Shown piece by piece: positions 29,805 through 38,283 of a DNA stretch of 64,000 nt. Source of the DNA: Streptomyces albidoflavus (GTDB lineage: Bacteria > Actinomycetota > Actinomycetes > Streptomycetales > Streptomycetaceae). Positions within the stretch are counted from its first letter, which is position 1. Every line of letters starts with the position of its first letter. The position numbers were made by a program, and so were the translations under genes. Below the pieces are notes generated by a model. It did not search any database. It saw nothing but the letters and a program-made list of their open reading frames with translations, and was not told where the DNA came from. Location: assembly GCF_000719955.1 (NCBI RefSeq), contig NZ_JOII01000007.1, forward strand, positions 124,001 to 188,000, given 5' to 3'.

Positions 29805-29920
29805 AGGCGTACACCCCTTCCGGGCGGGGCATGTCCAAGGTTCAGGGCGCACACGCGTACGCGTACACGCCGACCGCCGTTGGCCGAGAACCGTCGGACC
29901 GCATGCCCCGAAATAGACGA

Positions 29921-29948
29921 AGCCCCTGGCGCAAGAGCGCAAGGGGCC
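29921..29948 (+). promoter_or_regulatory. hairpin in the purA / kinase divergent region
   Basis: CCCCTGGCGC and GCGCAAGGGG pair with one mismatch around AAGA and are followed by CCTTTG on the plus strand, 35 bases before the GTG of the next gene. It could attenuate transcription into that gene or insulate the divergent promoters. Confidence 0.4.
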
Positions 29949-29982
29949 TTTGCACAAAGATGCTACCCGAGGAAGGACCGAG

Positions 29983-30771
29983 GTGTCGGCTCGAGAGCCC
30001 GCCACGACCACCACGCCGTCGCTGCTGGTCATCGTGGACCCCACTGCCCGCCGCCTCGACGGAGAATCCGTCCGCATCGCCAAGGACGTGCTCAGCGCCG
30101 GCGCCCCGGTCAAACTCTGCCTCCCCGAGAGCCCCCGCGAGTACGCCCGCGCGCTGGCCCGGCGCGGCTCGCGGCGGCCGGTGCTGATCGGCGACGACCG
30201 CTCCCTGGTCCGCGCCGTCACCCAGCTCCACCAGGAGCGGGAGCTGGCCGAGGCCGACCTCGCCATGGTGCCGGTCGGCTCGGGCAGCGCCCTGCGGCTC
30301 GCCCGCCACCTCGGGGTGCCCGCCTCCGCCGTGACGGCGGCCCGCGCGGTCCTCGACGGGCAGCCGCGCCGCCTGGACCTGCTGGTCGACGACAGCGACG
30401 GCGTGGTCCTCGGCGAGCTGCACGTCCCGGCGCCGCCGCGCCCCGCCGGCCGCGTCCCCTGGCTGCGCCGCTCCCCCGCCACCCGCACCGGCCCGATACC
30501 GCTGCGGGTCGAGGCGGACGGCCGCCTCGTCGCCGACCTGGACCACCCGGTCCACTCGGTCACCCTCGCCCCCGGCACCGACGGGAGCGTACGCGCCGAG
30601 GTGCGCGCCACCGCGACGGCGGACACGCCCTCCTCCGGGGGTACGTACGCCGGGGTGGTCACGGTCTCCGGGCCCGACTTCCACTACAAGGCCGACGGGC
30701 GGACGCTCGGCCCCGTCCGCACCCGGACCTGGCGGGTACGGGGGGCGGCCTGGTCGCTGGTGCTGCCGTAG
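29983..30771 (+). CDS. divergent diacylglycerol kinase-fold protein
   Basis: A 262-residue protein from GTG 29983 with GGAAGG upstream. [24 protein letters not shown] resembles the first strand and helix of the DAGK catalytic domain, and [19 protein letters not shown] aligns with the substrate-side PxGTGNDLAR motif. The ATP-binding GGDGT motif is not visible; GDDRSLV occupies that place. So it may be an inactive or altered lipid kinase. It is a conserved purA neighbour in Streptomyces as I recall. Confidence 0.75.
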   Translation: MSAREPATTTTPSLLVIVDPTARRLDGESVRIAKDVLSAGAPVKLCLPESPREYARALARRGSRRPVLIGDDRSLVRAVTQLHQERELAEADLAMVPVGSGSALRLARHLGVPASAVTAARAVLDGQPRRLDLLVDDSDGVVLGELHVPAPPRPAGRVPWLRRSPATRTGPIPLRVEADGRLVADLDHPVHSVTLAPGTDGSVRAEVRATATADTPSSGGTYAGVVTVSGPDFHYKADGRTLGPVRTRTWRVRGAAWSLVLP

Positions 30772-30786
30772 GGGGTGTCGGGGCGG

Positions 30787-31251
30787 TCAGCCGGGCTGCC
30801 GCTCCATGTGGGCGAGGACGCGGCGGGAGAGGTCGGCGAAGGTGTCCAGCTCCTCCTGGGTGAGGGCGTCGACGAAGAGCCGGCGGACGTTCTCGACGTG
30901 GAGCGGCGCGGCCTCCTCGATGGCCCGGCGGCCGTCCGGGGTGGCGACGACGAGGGAGCCGCGCCCGTCGTCCGGGCACTCCTCGCGGGCCACCAGGCCG
31001 CGCTTGGCCATCCGGGTCACCTGGTGGGACATCCGGCTCTTCTCCCACTCCAGCAGCCGGGCCAGCTCCGTGAAGCGCATCCGGTCGCCGGCCTCGGTGA
31101 GCTTGGCCAGCACCAGGTAGTCCGCGGCGGAGAGGCGGGAGTCGGCCTGGATCTGGCGGGAGAGCCGTCCGATGAGCTTCTCCTGCATGCGGATGAAGGC
31201 GTCCCAGGCCGCCTTCTGCTCGGGGGCGAGCCAGGGGGGCGTGGCGTTCAT
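30787..31251 (-). CDS. MarR family transcriptional regulator
   Basis: A 154-residue winged-helix dimer. ADYLVLAKLTEAGDRMRFTELARLLEWEKSRMSHQVTRM contains helices 3 and 4 for DNA contact and AKRGLVAREECPDDGRGSLV is the wing. It diverges from an isochorismatase-family gene, and the 129-base gap holds two inverted repeats built from the same GTTGA/TCAAC half-sites, so it probably represses that gene and itself. The ligand may be a phenolic or oxidant, inferred from the family. Confidence 0.93.
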   Translation of the reverse strand: MNATPPWLAPEQKAAWDAFIRMQEKLIGRLSRQIQADSRLSAADYLVLAKLTEAGDRMRFTELARLLEWEKSRMSHQVTRMAKRGLVAREECPDDGRGSLVVATPDGRRAIEEAAPLHVENVRRLFVDALTQEELDTFADLSRRVLAHMERQPG

Positions 31252-31292
31252 AGGAGGAGCGTAGCGAGCCGGGGGCCACCCTTCCCGATTTA

Positions 31293-31306
31293 GTTGACGC
31301 ATCAAC
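31293..31306. promoter_or_regulatory. MarR operator 1
   Basis: GTTGA-CGCA-TCAAC, a perfect inverted repeat closest to the marR gene. Confidence 0.6.
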
Positions 31307-31320
31307 CACGCGCGCCCTAA

Positions 31321-31337
31321 GTTGATGACAAGTCAAC
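31321..31337. promoter_or_regulatory. MarR operator 2
   Basis: GTTGA-TGACAAG-TCAAC, with the same half-sites as operator 1 but a 7-base spacer, 43 bases before the isochorismatase gene. Confidence 0.6.
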
Positions 31338-31380
31338 CAAACGGTGGAACCACGCCGTTCGGCTCATTGAGGGGAATGCC

Positions 31381-32037
31381 ATGAGCACGGAGAAGAAGGC
31401 CGGACTCGGCGCGCTGCTGACGCCGGAGGAGAGCGTGCTGGTGCTGATCGACCACCAGCCGTTCCAGTTCGCCAACCTGCACAGCCACGAGCCGGCGATG
31501 GTCGTCAACAACGCCGTCGGACTCGCCAAGGCCGCCAAGGCGTTCGACGTCCCGACCATCCTGACGACCGTGCTGGAGGAGCGCGGCGGCCTGCTGATCC
31601 AGGGCCTCCAGGACGTCTTCCCGGAGCAGAAGCCGATCAACAGGACCCTCATCAACACCTGGCAGGACGAGCGCGTCGTCGACGCCGTCAAGGCGACCGG
31701 CCGCAAGAAGCTGGTGATCGCCGGGCTCTGGACGGAGATCTGCGTGGCGATGCCCGCGATACAGGCGGCCGGCGAGGGCTACGAGGTGTACGCCGTCACC
31801 GACGCCTCCGGGGGCGTCTCGGCGGAGGCCCACGAGATGGCGGTCCGGCGCATGATCCAGGCCGGCGTCACCCCGATCACCTGGCAGGCCGTCCTCGGCG
31901 AGTGGCAGCGCGACTGGGCCCGCGAGGAGACGATCCCGGCCGTCATCGAGGTCCAGGCCCAGCACGGCGGCGGCTCGGCGGTGGCCTACGCCTGGGAGAC
32001 CCAGCTCCTCGCGGGAAGCGGCCGGAGCGGCGCCTGA
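31381..32037 (+). CDS. isochorismatase-family hydrolase (YcaC-like)
   Basis: A 218-residue cysteine hydrolase. VLVLIDHQPFQFANLHSHE gives the catalytic Asp, KKLVIAGLWTEICVAMPAIQA the nucleophilic Cys, and YAVTDASGGVSAEAHEMAVRRM the conserved end. YcaC-type proteins form octamers and act on small amides or oxidised compounds; the substrate is unknown. GAGGGGAAT precedes the ATG. It is probably induced when the divergent MarR protein releases its paired operators. Confidence 0.93.
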   Translation: MSTEKKAGLGALLTPEESVLVLIDHQPFQFANLHSHEPAMVVNNAVGLAKAAKAFDVPTILTTVLEERGGLLIQGLQDVFPEQKPINRTLINTWQDERVVDAVKATGRKKLVIAGLWTEICVAMPAIQAAGEGYEVYAVTDASGGVSAEAHEMAVRRMIQAGVTPITWQAVLGEWQRDWAREETIPAVIEVQAQHGGGSAVAYAWETQLLAGSGRSGA

Positions 32038-32051
32038 ACCGGGCGCACGGC

Positions 32052-32095
32052 GGCCCCGTGGCGGTCGTCGGTCGGGGGCCGACGGTCACGGGGCC
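32052..32095. terminator. hairpin between convergent genes
   Basis: GGCCCCGTG and CACGGGGCC flank an inner GTCGG/CCGAC stem, between the isochorismatase and FG-GAP genes. Confidence 0.65.
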
Positions 32096-32125
32096 GGCGT
32101 ACGGCGGTTCGGGCCTTTCCTGGAG

Positions 32126-33574
32126 CTAGCTGCCCAGGTGGCGGCCGAAGGCGGTGGCCTTCGCCGGGAGGGTGAGGGAGGCCGGGCTGAAGCTCAGCGG
32201 GGTCCTGGTGACGGCCCAGACCGCGCCGCGTCCGGCGTTCTCGGCGGGGGCGGCGGAGAGCAGGTCGTCGCGGTGGTCGCCGTCGAGGTCGGCGAACAGG
32301 AGACGGGTGCCGAAGGCGTCGCCGGTCTCGTTGGCGCCGGGGACGCCCGGGGTGCCCTGGTTGACGGCGGTGGCGCCCTGGCCGGTCGGGCCGGTGGGCG
32401 AGCCGGGGATCAGGGTGACGGCACCGGCGTCGACGGCGGCGTTGATGTCCTCGCCCGGGGCGCCCACGGCGAGGTCCGCGTGGCCGTCGCCGTCGAGGTC
32501 GCCGACGGCGAGGGAGGCGCCGAAGTGGTCCCCGGCCTCGGAGGCGCCCTGGCCGGAGCCCGGGACCCCGGGGGTCTCCTGGGAGAGGTCGAGCGGGGCG
32601 CGGTCGCCGCCGGGTCCGGCCGGGCTGCCGAAGAGAACGCGGACGACGCCGCCGCTGTTCCGGTCGACGGGGTGGCTCGGGTCGCGCTCCTCCCACGGGT
32701 CGGGGGCGTCGCGGGCGTCGCCGACGATCAGGTCGTCGCGGCCGTCCCCGTCCAGGTCGGCGGCGGCGAAGGCGGTGCCGGTGGTCTCGTTCCGCCACTT
32801 GGCGCCCTGCTCGCTGAGGCCGGTGGCGGTACCCCGGAGCCAGGCCGGGCCGGAGGACTCCTCGTAGGCGGTGTGGTGGAAGACCACGTCGTCGCGGCCG
32901 TCGCCGTCGAAGTCGCCGGTGGTGAAGGCGGTGAGGTGGGTGAAGTGCGGGGCGCCGCCGGCGAGCGTGAGCTTCGGCGCGGCCATGCCCGGCTCGAACG
33001 GGCCGAGGGCGAGCGCGAACGAGTCCTTCTCGTCGCCGTTCTGGGTGGTCACCAGGTCGAGGTGGCCGTCGCCGTTCACGTCGGCGACGCGGGTGCCGAG
33101 GCCGCCCGCCTCCTCGTGGGCGGAGGTCACCGAGGTGGTCCGGGTGAGCCCCTTGGCGGAGCCCCAGAGAATGACCAGGCGCCCCGGCGCGAAGTCGTTC
33201 GCCCGGTCCTCGCCGGGGGAACCGACGACCACGTCCGCGTACCCGTCGTTGTTCAGGTCCGCCGAGACCGGCGCCGTGCCGAAGGCGTCGCCCGCCTCGT
33301 CGGTGCCGCCGATGCCGGGGCTCGCCTGGCTGATCACCTGGCGCTTGCCGGTCACCGGGCCCTTGGCGGAACCGGGGACCACGGTCAGGTAGCCGCCCTT
33401 GCCGCCGCCGGGCACCCCCACCACCGACTCGGCGTACCCGTCGCCGTCGACGTCGTACGGGACGGCCGGGACGGAGCGCGCGGGCGCCGCCGTCGCGGCC
33501 GGGGCGAGGGCCAGCAGCCCGCCGCCCGCGGTCAGGGCCAGCACCAGGGCGGTGGCCAGGGGTCGTGTACGCAC
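32126..33574 (-). CDS. secreted FG-GAP repeat protein
   Basis: A 482-residue exported protein. GTG 33574 has GGAGG seven bases upstream and gives a Sec signal (LATALVLALTAGGGLLAL, cleavage after ATA). The mature protein has seven FG-GAP units with calcium loops of the DxDGDGxxD type, for example DVDGDGYAE, DLNNDGYAD, DVNGDGHLD, DFDGDGRDD, DLDGDGRDD, DLDGDGHAD and DLDGDHRDD. Seven such blades make an integrin-alpha-like beta-propeller. Its role in Streptomyces is unknown; adhesion or polymer binding is a guess. Confidence 0.93.
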   Translation of the reverse strand: MRTRPLATALVLALTAGGGLLALAPAATAAPARSVPAVPYDVDGDGYAESVVGVPGGGKGGYLTVVPGSAKGPVTGKRQVISQASPGIGGTDEAGDAFGTAPVSADLNNDGYADVVVGSPGEDRANDFAPGRLVILWGSAKGLTRTTSVTSAHEEAGGLGTRVADVNGDGHLDLVTTQNGDEKDSFALALGPFEPGMAAPKLTLAGGAPHFTHLTAFTTGDFDGDGRDDVVFHHTAYEESSGPAWLRGTATGLSEQGAKWRNETTGTAFAAADLDGDGRDDLIVGDARDAPDPWEERDPSHPVDRNSGGVVRVLFGSPAGPGGDRAPLDLSQETPGVPGSGQGASEAGDHFGASLAVGDLDGDGHADLAVGAPGEDINAAVDAGAVTLIPGSPTGPTGQGATAVNQGTPGVPGANETGDAFGTRLLFADLDGDHRDDLLSAAPAENAGRGAVWAVTRTPLSFSPASLTLPAKATAFGRHLGS

Positions 33575-33716
33575 GTGCGCCTCCAACGGTCCGTCGGTCG
33601 TCGCGGACGGGCCGGCCCGCAGGGGTACCGGCCCGTCGCCGCACGGGGGTTGACCTGCCGTGGAGGGCGGAGGTTGTACGGCGCGGGCGGAGGCTCGGCC
33701 TCCGCTCCGCGCCCGG

Positions 33717-34403
33717 TCAGCGGGGTCCGCCCGGGGTGGGCGTGACCAGGCCCGCCTCGTAGGCGAAGACGGCGGCCTGGGTGCGGTCGCGCAGCGAGAG
33801 CTTCACCAGGATGCGCGAGACGTGTGTCTTCACCGTCGACTCGGCGACGAAGAGCCGGTCGGCGATCTCCGCGTTGGACAGCCCCTGCGCGATCTGCACC
33901 AGCACCTCCGTCTCCCGCTCGGTCAGCTCCCCGTACTGGCCCGGGCCCGGCGCCTGCGGCCGCTCCGCGAGCCGCGAGAACTCCGTGATCAGACGGCGGG
34001 TGACACCGGGGGCGAGCAGCGCGTCGCCGCTGGCCACCACCCGGACGCCCTCGGCGAGCTGGCGGGCCGAGGCGTCCTTGAGGAGGAAGCCCGAGGCACC
34101 GGCCCGCAGCGCCTGGTACACGTACTCGTCGAGGTCGAAGGTGGTGAGGATGAGGACCCGGGCGGCCGCGTCGGCGGCGACGATCTCGCGGGTCGCCTCG
34201 ATGCCGCTCAGCTCCGGCATGCGGATGTCCATCAGGACGACGTCCGGGTCGAGCGCGGCCACCTGGCGCACCGCCTCCCGGCCGTTGACCGCCTCCCCGA
34301 CCACCTCGATGTCCGGCATCGCCCCGAGCAGCACGGAGAAACCCTCCCGCACCATCATCTGGTCGTCGGCGATCAGTACCCGGACAGGGCGGGACCCGGT
34401 CAA
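33717..34403 (-). CDS. NarL/LuxR-type response regulator
   Basis: A 228-residue regulator. The receiver has DDQ near residue 13, the phosphoacceptor Asp in VVLMDIRMPELSG, and Lys in FLLKDA. The C-terminal LuxR helix-turn-helix reads LTERETEVLVQIAQGLSNAEIADRL and VKTHVSRIL. It overlaps the histidine kinase gene by 4 bases and is its cognate partner. Targets are unknown. Confidence 0.96.
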   Translation of the reverse strand: MTGSRPVRVLIADDQMMVREGFSVLLGAMPDIEVVGEAVNGREAVRQVAALDPDVVLMDIRMPELSGIEATREIVAADAAARVLILTTFDLDEYVYQALRAGASGFLLKDASARQLAEGVRVVASGDALLAPGVTRRLITEFSRLAERPQAPGPGQYGELTERETEVLVQIAQGLSNAEIADRLFVAESTVKTHVSRILVKLSLRDRTQAAVFAYEAGLVTPTPGGPR

Positions 34404-35902
34404 CGGTCCTCCTTCTTGACAAGGGTGAGGGGCGTGGTGGGGGCCTCGTCCGGAGCGGGCGCGGCGGGCGTCGGTTCAGCGGGCATCGGTTCAGCGGACG
34501 TCGGTTCGGCGGGGGCCGGTTCGGTGGAGACCGGCTCGGCGGGGGCCGTCTCCTCGGGGGCCGGCAACGGGGCCGGGAGGAAGGCGGAGACCTCGAAGCC
34601 GCCGGACTCGTCCGGTCCCGCGTGCAGTTCACCGCCGAGGACGGCGGCCCGCTCGCGCATCCCCGTCAGGCCCTGCCCGGCGCCGGGCGAGGGGTCGGCG
34701 GGGCGCTCCGGCGCGTCGTTGACGACCCGCAGCCCGAGCCCGACCGGCACGTACGCCAGCTCCACCCGCGCACTCGCCCCCGGCGCGTGCCGCAACACGT
34801 TGCTCAGCGCCTCCTGCACCATCCGGTACGCCGACAGCTCCACCCCCTGCGGCAACTCCCGCCGCCGCCCGGTCACCAGCTTCTCCACCGGTACGCCCGC
34901 CTCCCGGACCCCGTCGAGCAGCCGGTCCAGGTCGGCCAGGACGGGCTGGGGCGCGTCGGGGGCCTCGTAGTCGTCGGCGCGGACCACGCCGAGGACTCGG
35001 CGCAGCTCGGTCAGGGCCGCCACCGCGCTCTCCCGGATCGCGGCGAAGGCGTCGGCCAGTTCCTGCGGCGGGTTCTCGACCCGGTAGGGGGCCGCCTCCG
35101 CCTGGATCGCAACCACCGACATGTGGTGCGCGACCACGTCGTGCAGCTCGCGGGCGATGGTGGTGCGCTCCTCCAGCCGCACCGCCCGGGTCCGCTCGGC
35201 CGCCGTCGCCGACCGCTCGGCGCTCACCTCGCGGTGCGCCTCACGGACCGTCTCCCGGGTGGTCCGGCGGAAGTGCCAGATGCTGACCGCGCTGAGGACG
35301 AGGCCGAGGAAGAAGAGCAGCGGAATGGTACTGCCCGAGCCGACCCCCATCGTCCCGCTGACGAAGAGCGAGAACGCGGCGGTGATCAGCCACATCCACA
35401 GGGCGGCCCGTGGCCCCTGCCAGGCCGCGGCGATCGTCGACACGATCAGCGTCACCAGGAAGGAGACCGGCCCGAACGGCAGCGAGTCCCCGTAGCCGGT
35501 GAGCACCGAGGCGAACGCGCCGACCGGCATCGTCAGCCACCAGGCGGCCACCGGCCGGGTCGCCGCCAGCACCGCGGGCGCCACCGCGAACAGGCCGAGC
35601 ACCATCAGCTCCGGAAGCGACATGTACTGCCCCGTGCCCAGGCAGACGAGCAGGGCGAACCCGATCGCCCCGAAGACCAGGACGTGCGGGGCGTGCGAGG
35701 CGAGGCGGCGCATCCCCGGCAGCCGCATGGTGTCGCTGTCCGGCACGTTCAGCACCGGGAGCGGGCGGTAGGCCCAGGCCCCGCGCACCAGGTCGTCGCG
35801 GAACGCCCGCAGCCCGTCACCGATGAACTGCGCCTCCGGCCCCTTCCGTATCCCGGCCGAGCGAGGTGGCGGTGGCGAGGTCGTGCCCGTGGTCTGCGTC
35901 AT
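34400..35902 (-). CDS. NarL-family sensor histidine kinase
   Basis: A 500-residue membrane kinase. After a 70-residue cytoplasmic start, five or six hydrophobic segments cover about residues 72-215. The HisKA_3 dimer helix reads TTIARELHDVVAHHMSVVAIQ with the phospho-accepting His, followed by the HATPase with EALSNVLRHAPG and GQGLTGMRERAAVLGG. The last 55 residues are a low-complexity tail of AEPxP units. There is no extracellular sensor domain, so the signal is probably membrane-borne, such as envelope stress or a membrane-active compound. Confidence 0.95.
   Translation of the reverse strand: MTQTTGTTSPPPPRSAGIRKGPEAQFIGDGLRAFRDDLVRGAWAYRPLPVLNVPDSDTMRLPGMRRLASHAPHVLVFGAIGFALLVCLGTGQYMSLPELMVLGLFAVAPAVLAATRPVAAWWLTMPVGAFASVLTGYGDSLPFGPVSFLVTLIVSTIAAAWQGPRAALWMWLITAAFSLFVSGTMGVGSGSTIPLLFFLGLVLSAVSIWHFRRTTRETVREAHREVSAERSATAAERTRAVRLEERTTIARELHDVVAHHMSVVAIQAEAAPYRVENPPQELADAFAAIRESAVAALTELRRVLGVVRADDYEAPDAPQPVLADLDRLLDGVREAGVPVEKLVTGRRRELPQGVELSAYRMVQEALSNVLRHAPGASARVELAYVPVGLGLRVVNDAPERPADPSPGAGQGLTGMRERAAVLGGELHAGPDESGGFEVSAFLPAPLPAPEETAPAEPVSTEPAPAEPTSAEPMPAEPTPAAPAPDEAPTTPLTLVKKEDR
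34462..34550. repeat. degenerate 15-base repeats encoding AEPxP units
   Basis: Units like GGTTCAGCGGGCATC recur about six times at the 3' end of the histidine kinase gene and encode its Ala-Glu-Pro-rich tail. Confidence 0.7.
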
Positions 35903-36057
35903 GCCCCCACGGTAGGCACCGCGCCCCACCCCCGGCGTCCGCTTGGTTACGGATTCCACGGGGTCCGCCTTGAGGGGGAGGCGGGGTCGTCCGGCTCCGG
36001 CTCGCGGCGGCCCCCCCGCCTCCCCCTCAGCGTGCGGGCCCACCGGGAGCGGACCTG

Positions 36058-36888
36058 TCACGGACGGCCGGAGGCGAACCGGTCCGCGTGCTCGCGCGCC
36101 CACTCCTCGAAGCGCAGCGCCGGCCGCCCCAGCAGACGCGGAACCGCCGGATCGACCGTCCTGCCCTCCACCGGGGTGTCGCCGTACACCTCCAGAAGGA
36201 ACCCGACGACCTCCTCGGCCATCCCCGCCGCCCGCCACCGCTCACTCGCCTCCCCGGCCGTCAGCTCCTCGACCCGCACGCCGTCGCCGCGCGCCCGCCC
36301 GATCGCCGCCGCCTTGTCGTACACGGTGAGCACCTCGGGACCGGTGAGCGTGTACGTCCGCCCCGCGTGCCCCTCCTCGGTCAGCGCGACGGCCGCGCAC
36401 GCACCGATGTCCCGCTCGTGCACCATGGCGCTCAGCCGCCCGGGGAACGGCTCGCTCACCGTCGACGCGGCCCGGATGTCCGGCGCCCACTCCAGCGCGT
36501 TGGCCATGAACTCCACCGGCATCAGCACCGTCCACTCCAGCCCGCTCCCGCACACCGCCTCCTGCAACGGCGTCTCCCCGCCCCCGAACAGCACGGTGGC
36601 CCGCCGCACCCCCGCCGCCTCCGCCATCGCCACCAGCCGCTCCCCCGTCTCCAACGGCGCGAACAACTCCCCGCCGAAGGTGATGAGATGCACCCCCGAC
36701 ACCCCGTCGAACACCCCCTCCAGCCCCTCCGGCTCCGTCAGATCCCCACCCACCACCTCGACCTCCCCGGGCAACCCCGCCCTCCCCGGCTCCCGCGTCA
36801 ACGCCCGCACCCGCTCCCCCCGTTCCAGCAACTCACCCACGACCTGCCGCCCGACAGTGCCGGTCGCCCCGGTGACGAGAACGGTCAT
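36058..36888 (-). CDS. NmrA-like NAD(P)-binding protein
   Basis: A 276-residue Rossmann protein from ATG 36888 with AGGAG upstream. VLVTGATGTVGRQVV is the GxxGxxG dinucleotide motif and VVGGDLTEPEGLEGVF the second strand. No SDR-type YxxxK pair is apparent, as in NmrA and azoreductase-like atypical members. It may be a redox sensor or an NAD(P)H:quinone oxidoreductase. It is a single gene. Confidence 0.9.
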   Translation of the reverse strand: MTVLVTGATGTVGRQVVGELLERGERVRALTREPGRAGLPGEVEVVGGDLTEPEGLEGVFDGVSGVHLITFGGELFAPLETGERLVAMAEAAGVRRATVLFGGGETPLQEAVCGSGLEWTVLMPVEFMANALEWAPDIRAASTVSEPFPGRLSAMVHERDIGACAAVALTEEGHAGRTYTLTGPEVLTVYDKAAAIGRARGDGVRVEELTAGEASERWRAAGMAEEVVGFLLEVYGDTPVEGRTVDPAVPRLLGRPALRFEEWAREHADRFASGRP

Positions 36889-37104
36889 GACCCCACTCCT
36901 TCGCTCCACCCGCCGCACGGGGTTTCCGCCGACGGTGGGGACGCTAGGGGTGGTCGCGGACAGGGGGAGTCCGCGATGGAGGCACCCAGCCCGGCCGGCG
37001 CTTGAGGCCATCGGTGACCGGGGCCGGGGGCGCCCCGCGCCATGCACCGGGGCCCAGCCCCGACGAACCCGGAAGGAGCGGACATCCGGGGCCCAAGGGC
37101 CCCC

Positions 37105-37989
37105 TCACCAGGCCAGTTGGGCTATCTCCTCAGCGGCCAGGGCGCAGGCGGCCGACGTCGGGTCGATGAGCGGGAAGTGCCCCACGCCGTCGACCAGGGT
37201 GAAACCCGGGGTTTCCCCGGCGGCCGTCGCCGCGTCGGCGTACGCCTCCGCCACCGCGGGCGGCACCTCCGTGTCGTCGCTGCCCTGGACCAGGGTGGTG
37301 GCGATCCCGGTCGGCAGCAGCGTGGCGAGATCGGCGTGCGCCAGCCGCTCCTCGTCCTGCCCGCCGAGGAGCTGGGCGAACGCGCCGTCGCAGACGTTCA
37401 GTTCGGCCGCGGTGGCGAAGTCCGCGATGGGGGCGAGCGCCACCACCCCGCGCACCGGCGGCGCCTCGGGCAGGCGCCACGGGGAGCCGACGGGCAGGAC
37501 GTGCCGGGCGGCGGCCCAGAGCGCGAGGTGGCCACCGGCCGAGTGCCCGGTGAGGACGGTACGGCCCGGGTCGGCCTCCGGCACCGCCTCGCCCGCCAGC
37601 TCCGGCAGCGCGTCGAAGGCGGCGGCGATGTCGTCGAAGGTGTCGGGCCAGCGCCCGGCGCCCTGCCCACCGTCGCCCCGCCGGTACTCCACGCTCGCCA
37701 CCGCGAACCCGCGCCCCGCCAGGAACGCCGCGAACGGTGAGATGTGCCGCCGGTCGTACGCGGCCCGCCACGCCCCGCCGTGCACCACCACGACCAGCGG
37801 CGTGCCCGGCGCCGCGCCCGGGCCGCGCGGGGCGTAGAAGTCCACCACCTGGTCCGGGTCCGGGCCGTACGCCGCCGTGGTGTCCGGCGTCGCCTCCGGG
37901 TGCCCGAACAGGGAGCTCTCCTCCGCCGCCTCCCGCTCCGCCGCGCTCCGCGCTGCGCCCACCGTCGTCCTCCTCGGCTCGACTCGCAT
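37105..37989 (-). CDS. alpha/beta hydrolase, probable kynurenine formamidase
   Basis: A 294-residue hydrolase with HGGAW (oxyanion hole) and GHSAGGHLALWAA (Ser nucleophile), GSDDTEVPP (Asp) and GVGHFPLID (His). It lies directly downstream of kynU and kynA on the same strand. In S. coelicolor the equivalent trio SCO3644-3646 was shown to convert tryptophan to anthranilate, so hydrolysis of N-formylkynurenine is the likely job. ATG 37989 is chosen: the frame is open to GTG 38205, but that extension is a degenerate GQGRAAP repeat with many A- and T-ending codons, unlike the coding part. Confidence 0.85.
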   Translation of the reverse strand: MRVEPRRTTVGAARSAAEREAAEESSLFGHPEATPDTTAAYGPDPDQVVDFYAPRGPGAAPGTPLVVVVHGGAWRAAYDRRHISPFAAFLAGRGFAVASVEYRRGDGGQGAGRWPDTFDDIAAAFDALPELAGEAVPEADPGRTVLTGHSAGGHLALWAAARHVLPVGSPWRLPEAPPVRGVVALAPIADFATAAELNVCDGAFAQLLGGQDEERLAHADLATLLPTGIATTLVQGSDDTEVPPAVAEAYADAATAAGETPGFTLVDGVGHFPLIDPTSAACALAAEEIAQLAW

Positions 37990-38283
37990 TGACTCGCTGC
38001 CTGCACTCGGCCGTGCCGGGGCCTGACCGGGTGCCGCTCGACCCTGGCCGGGCGCTGCCCGGCCTTGGTCCGGCCCTGCCCGGCCTTGCTCGGCCCCGGA
38101 CCTCGCCCGACCCTGCGGCCCTTCGGGGCCCTGCTCGGCCGCGACCGGCCCGGCGGCCCCGAGGGGACCGTCGTCATCCGGCCATGGCTGGCTGGATTGT
38201 GGCACGAGCTTCCGGCCGGGAGGCCCGGGCGGCGGGCTCCGTTCACGGCGCCCCGTTCCGGTGACGGGGCGCCGCCACGGCGC

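Noticed and set aside
34622..37837. A 1071-codon plus-strand frame
   Set aside because: Antisense to the histidine kinase, NmrA-like and hydrolase genes; composition shows no protein domain.
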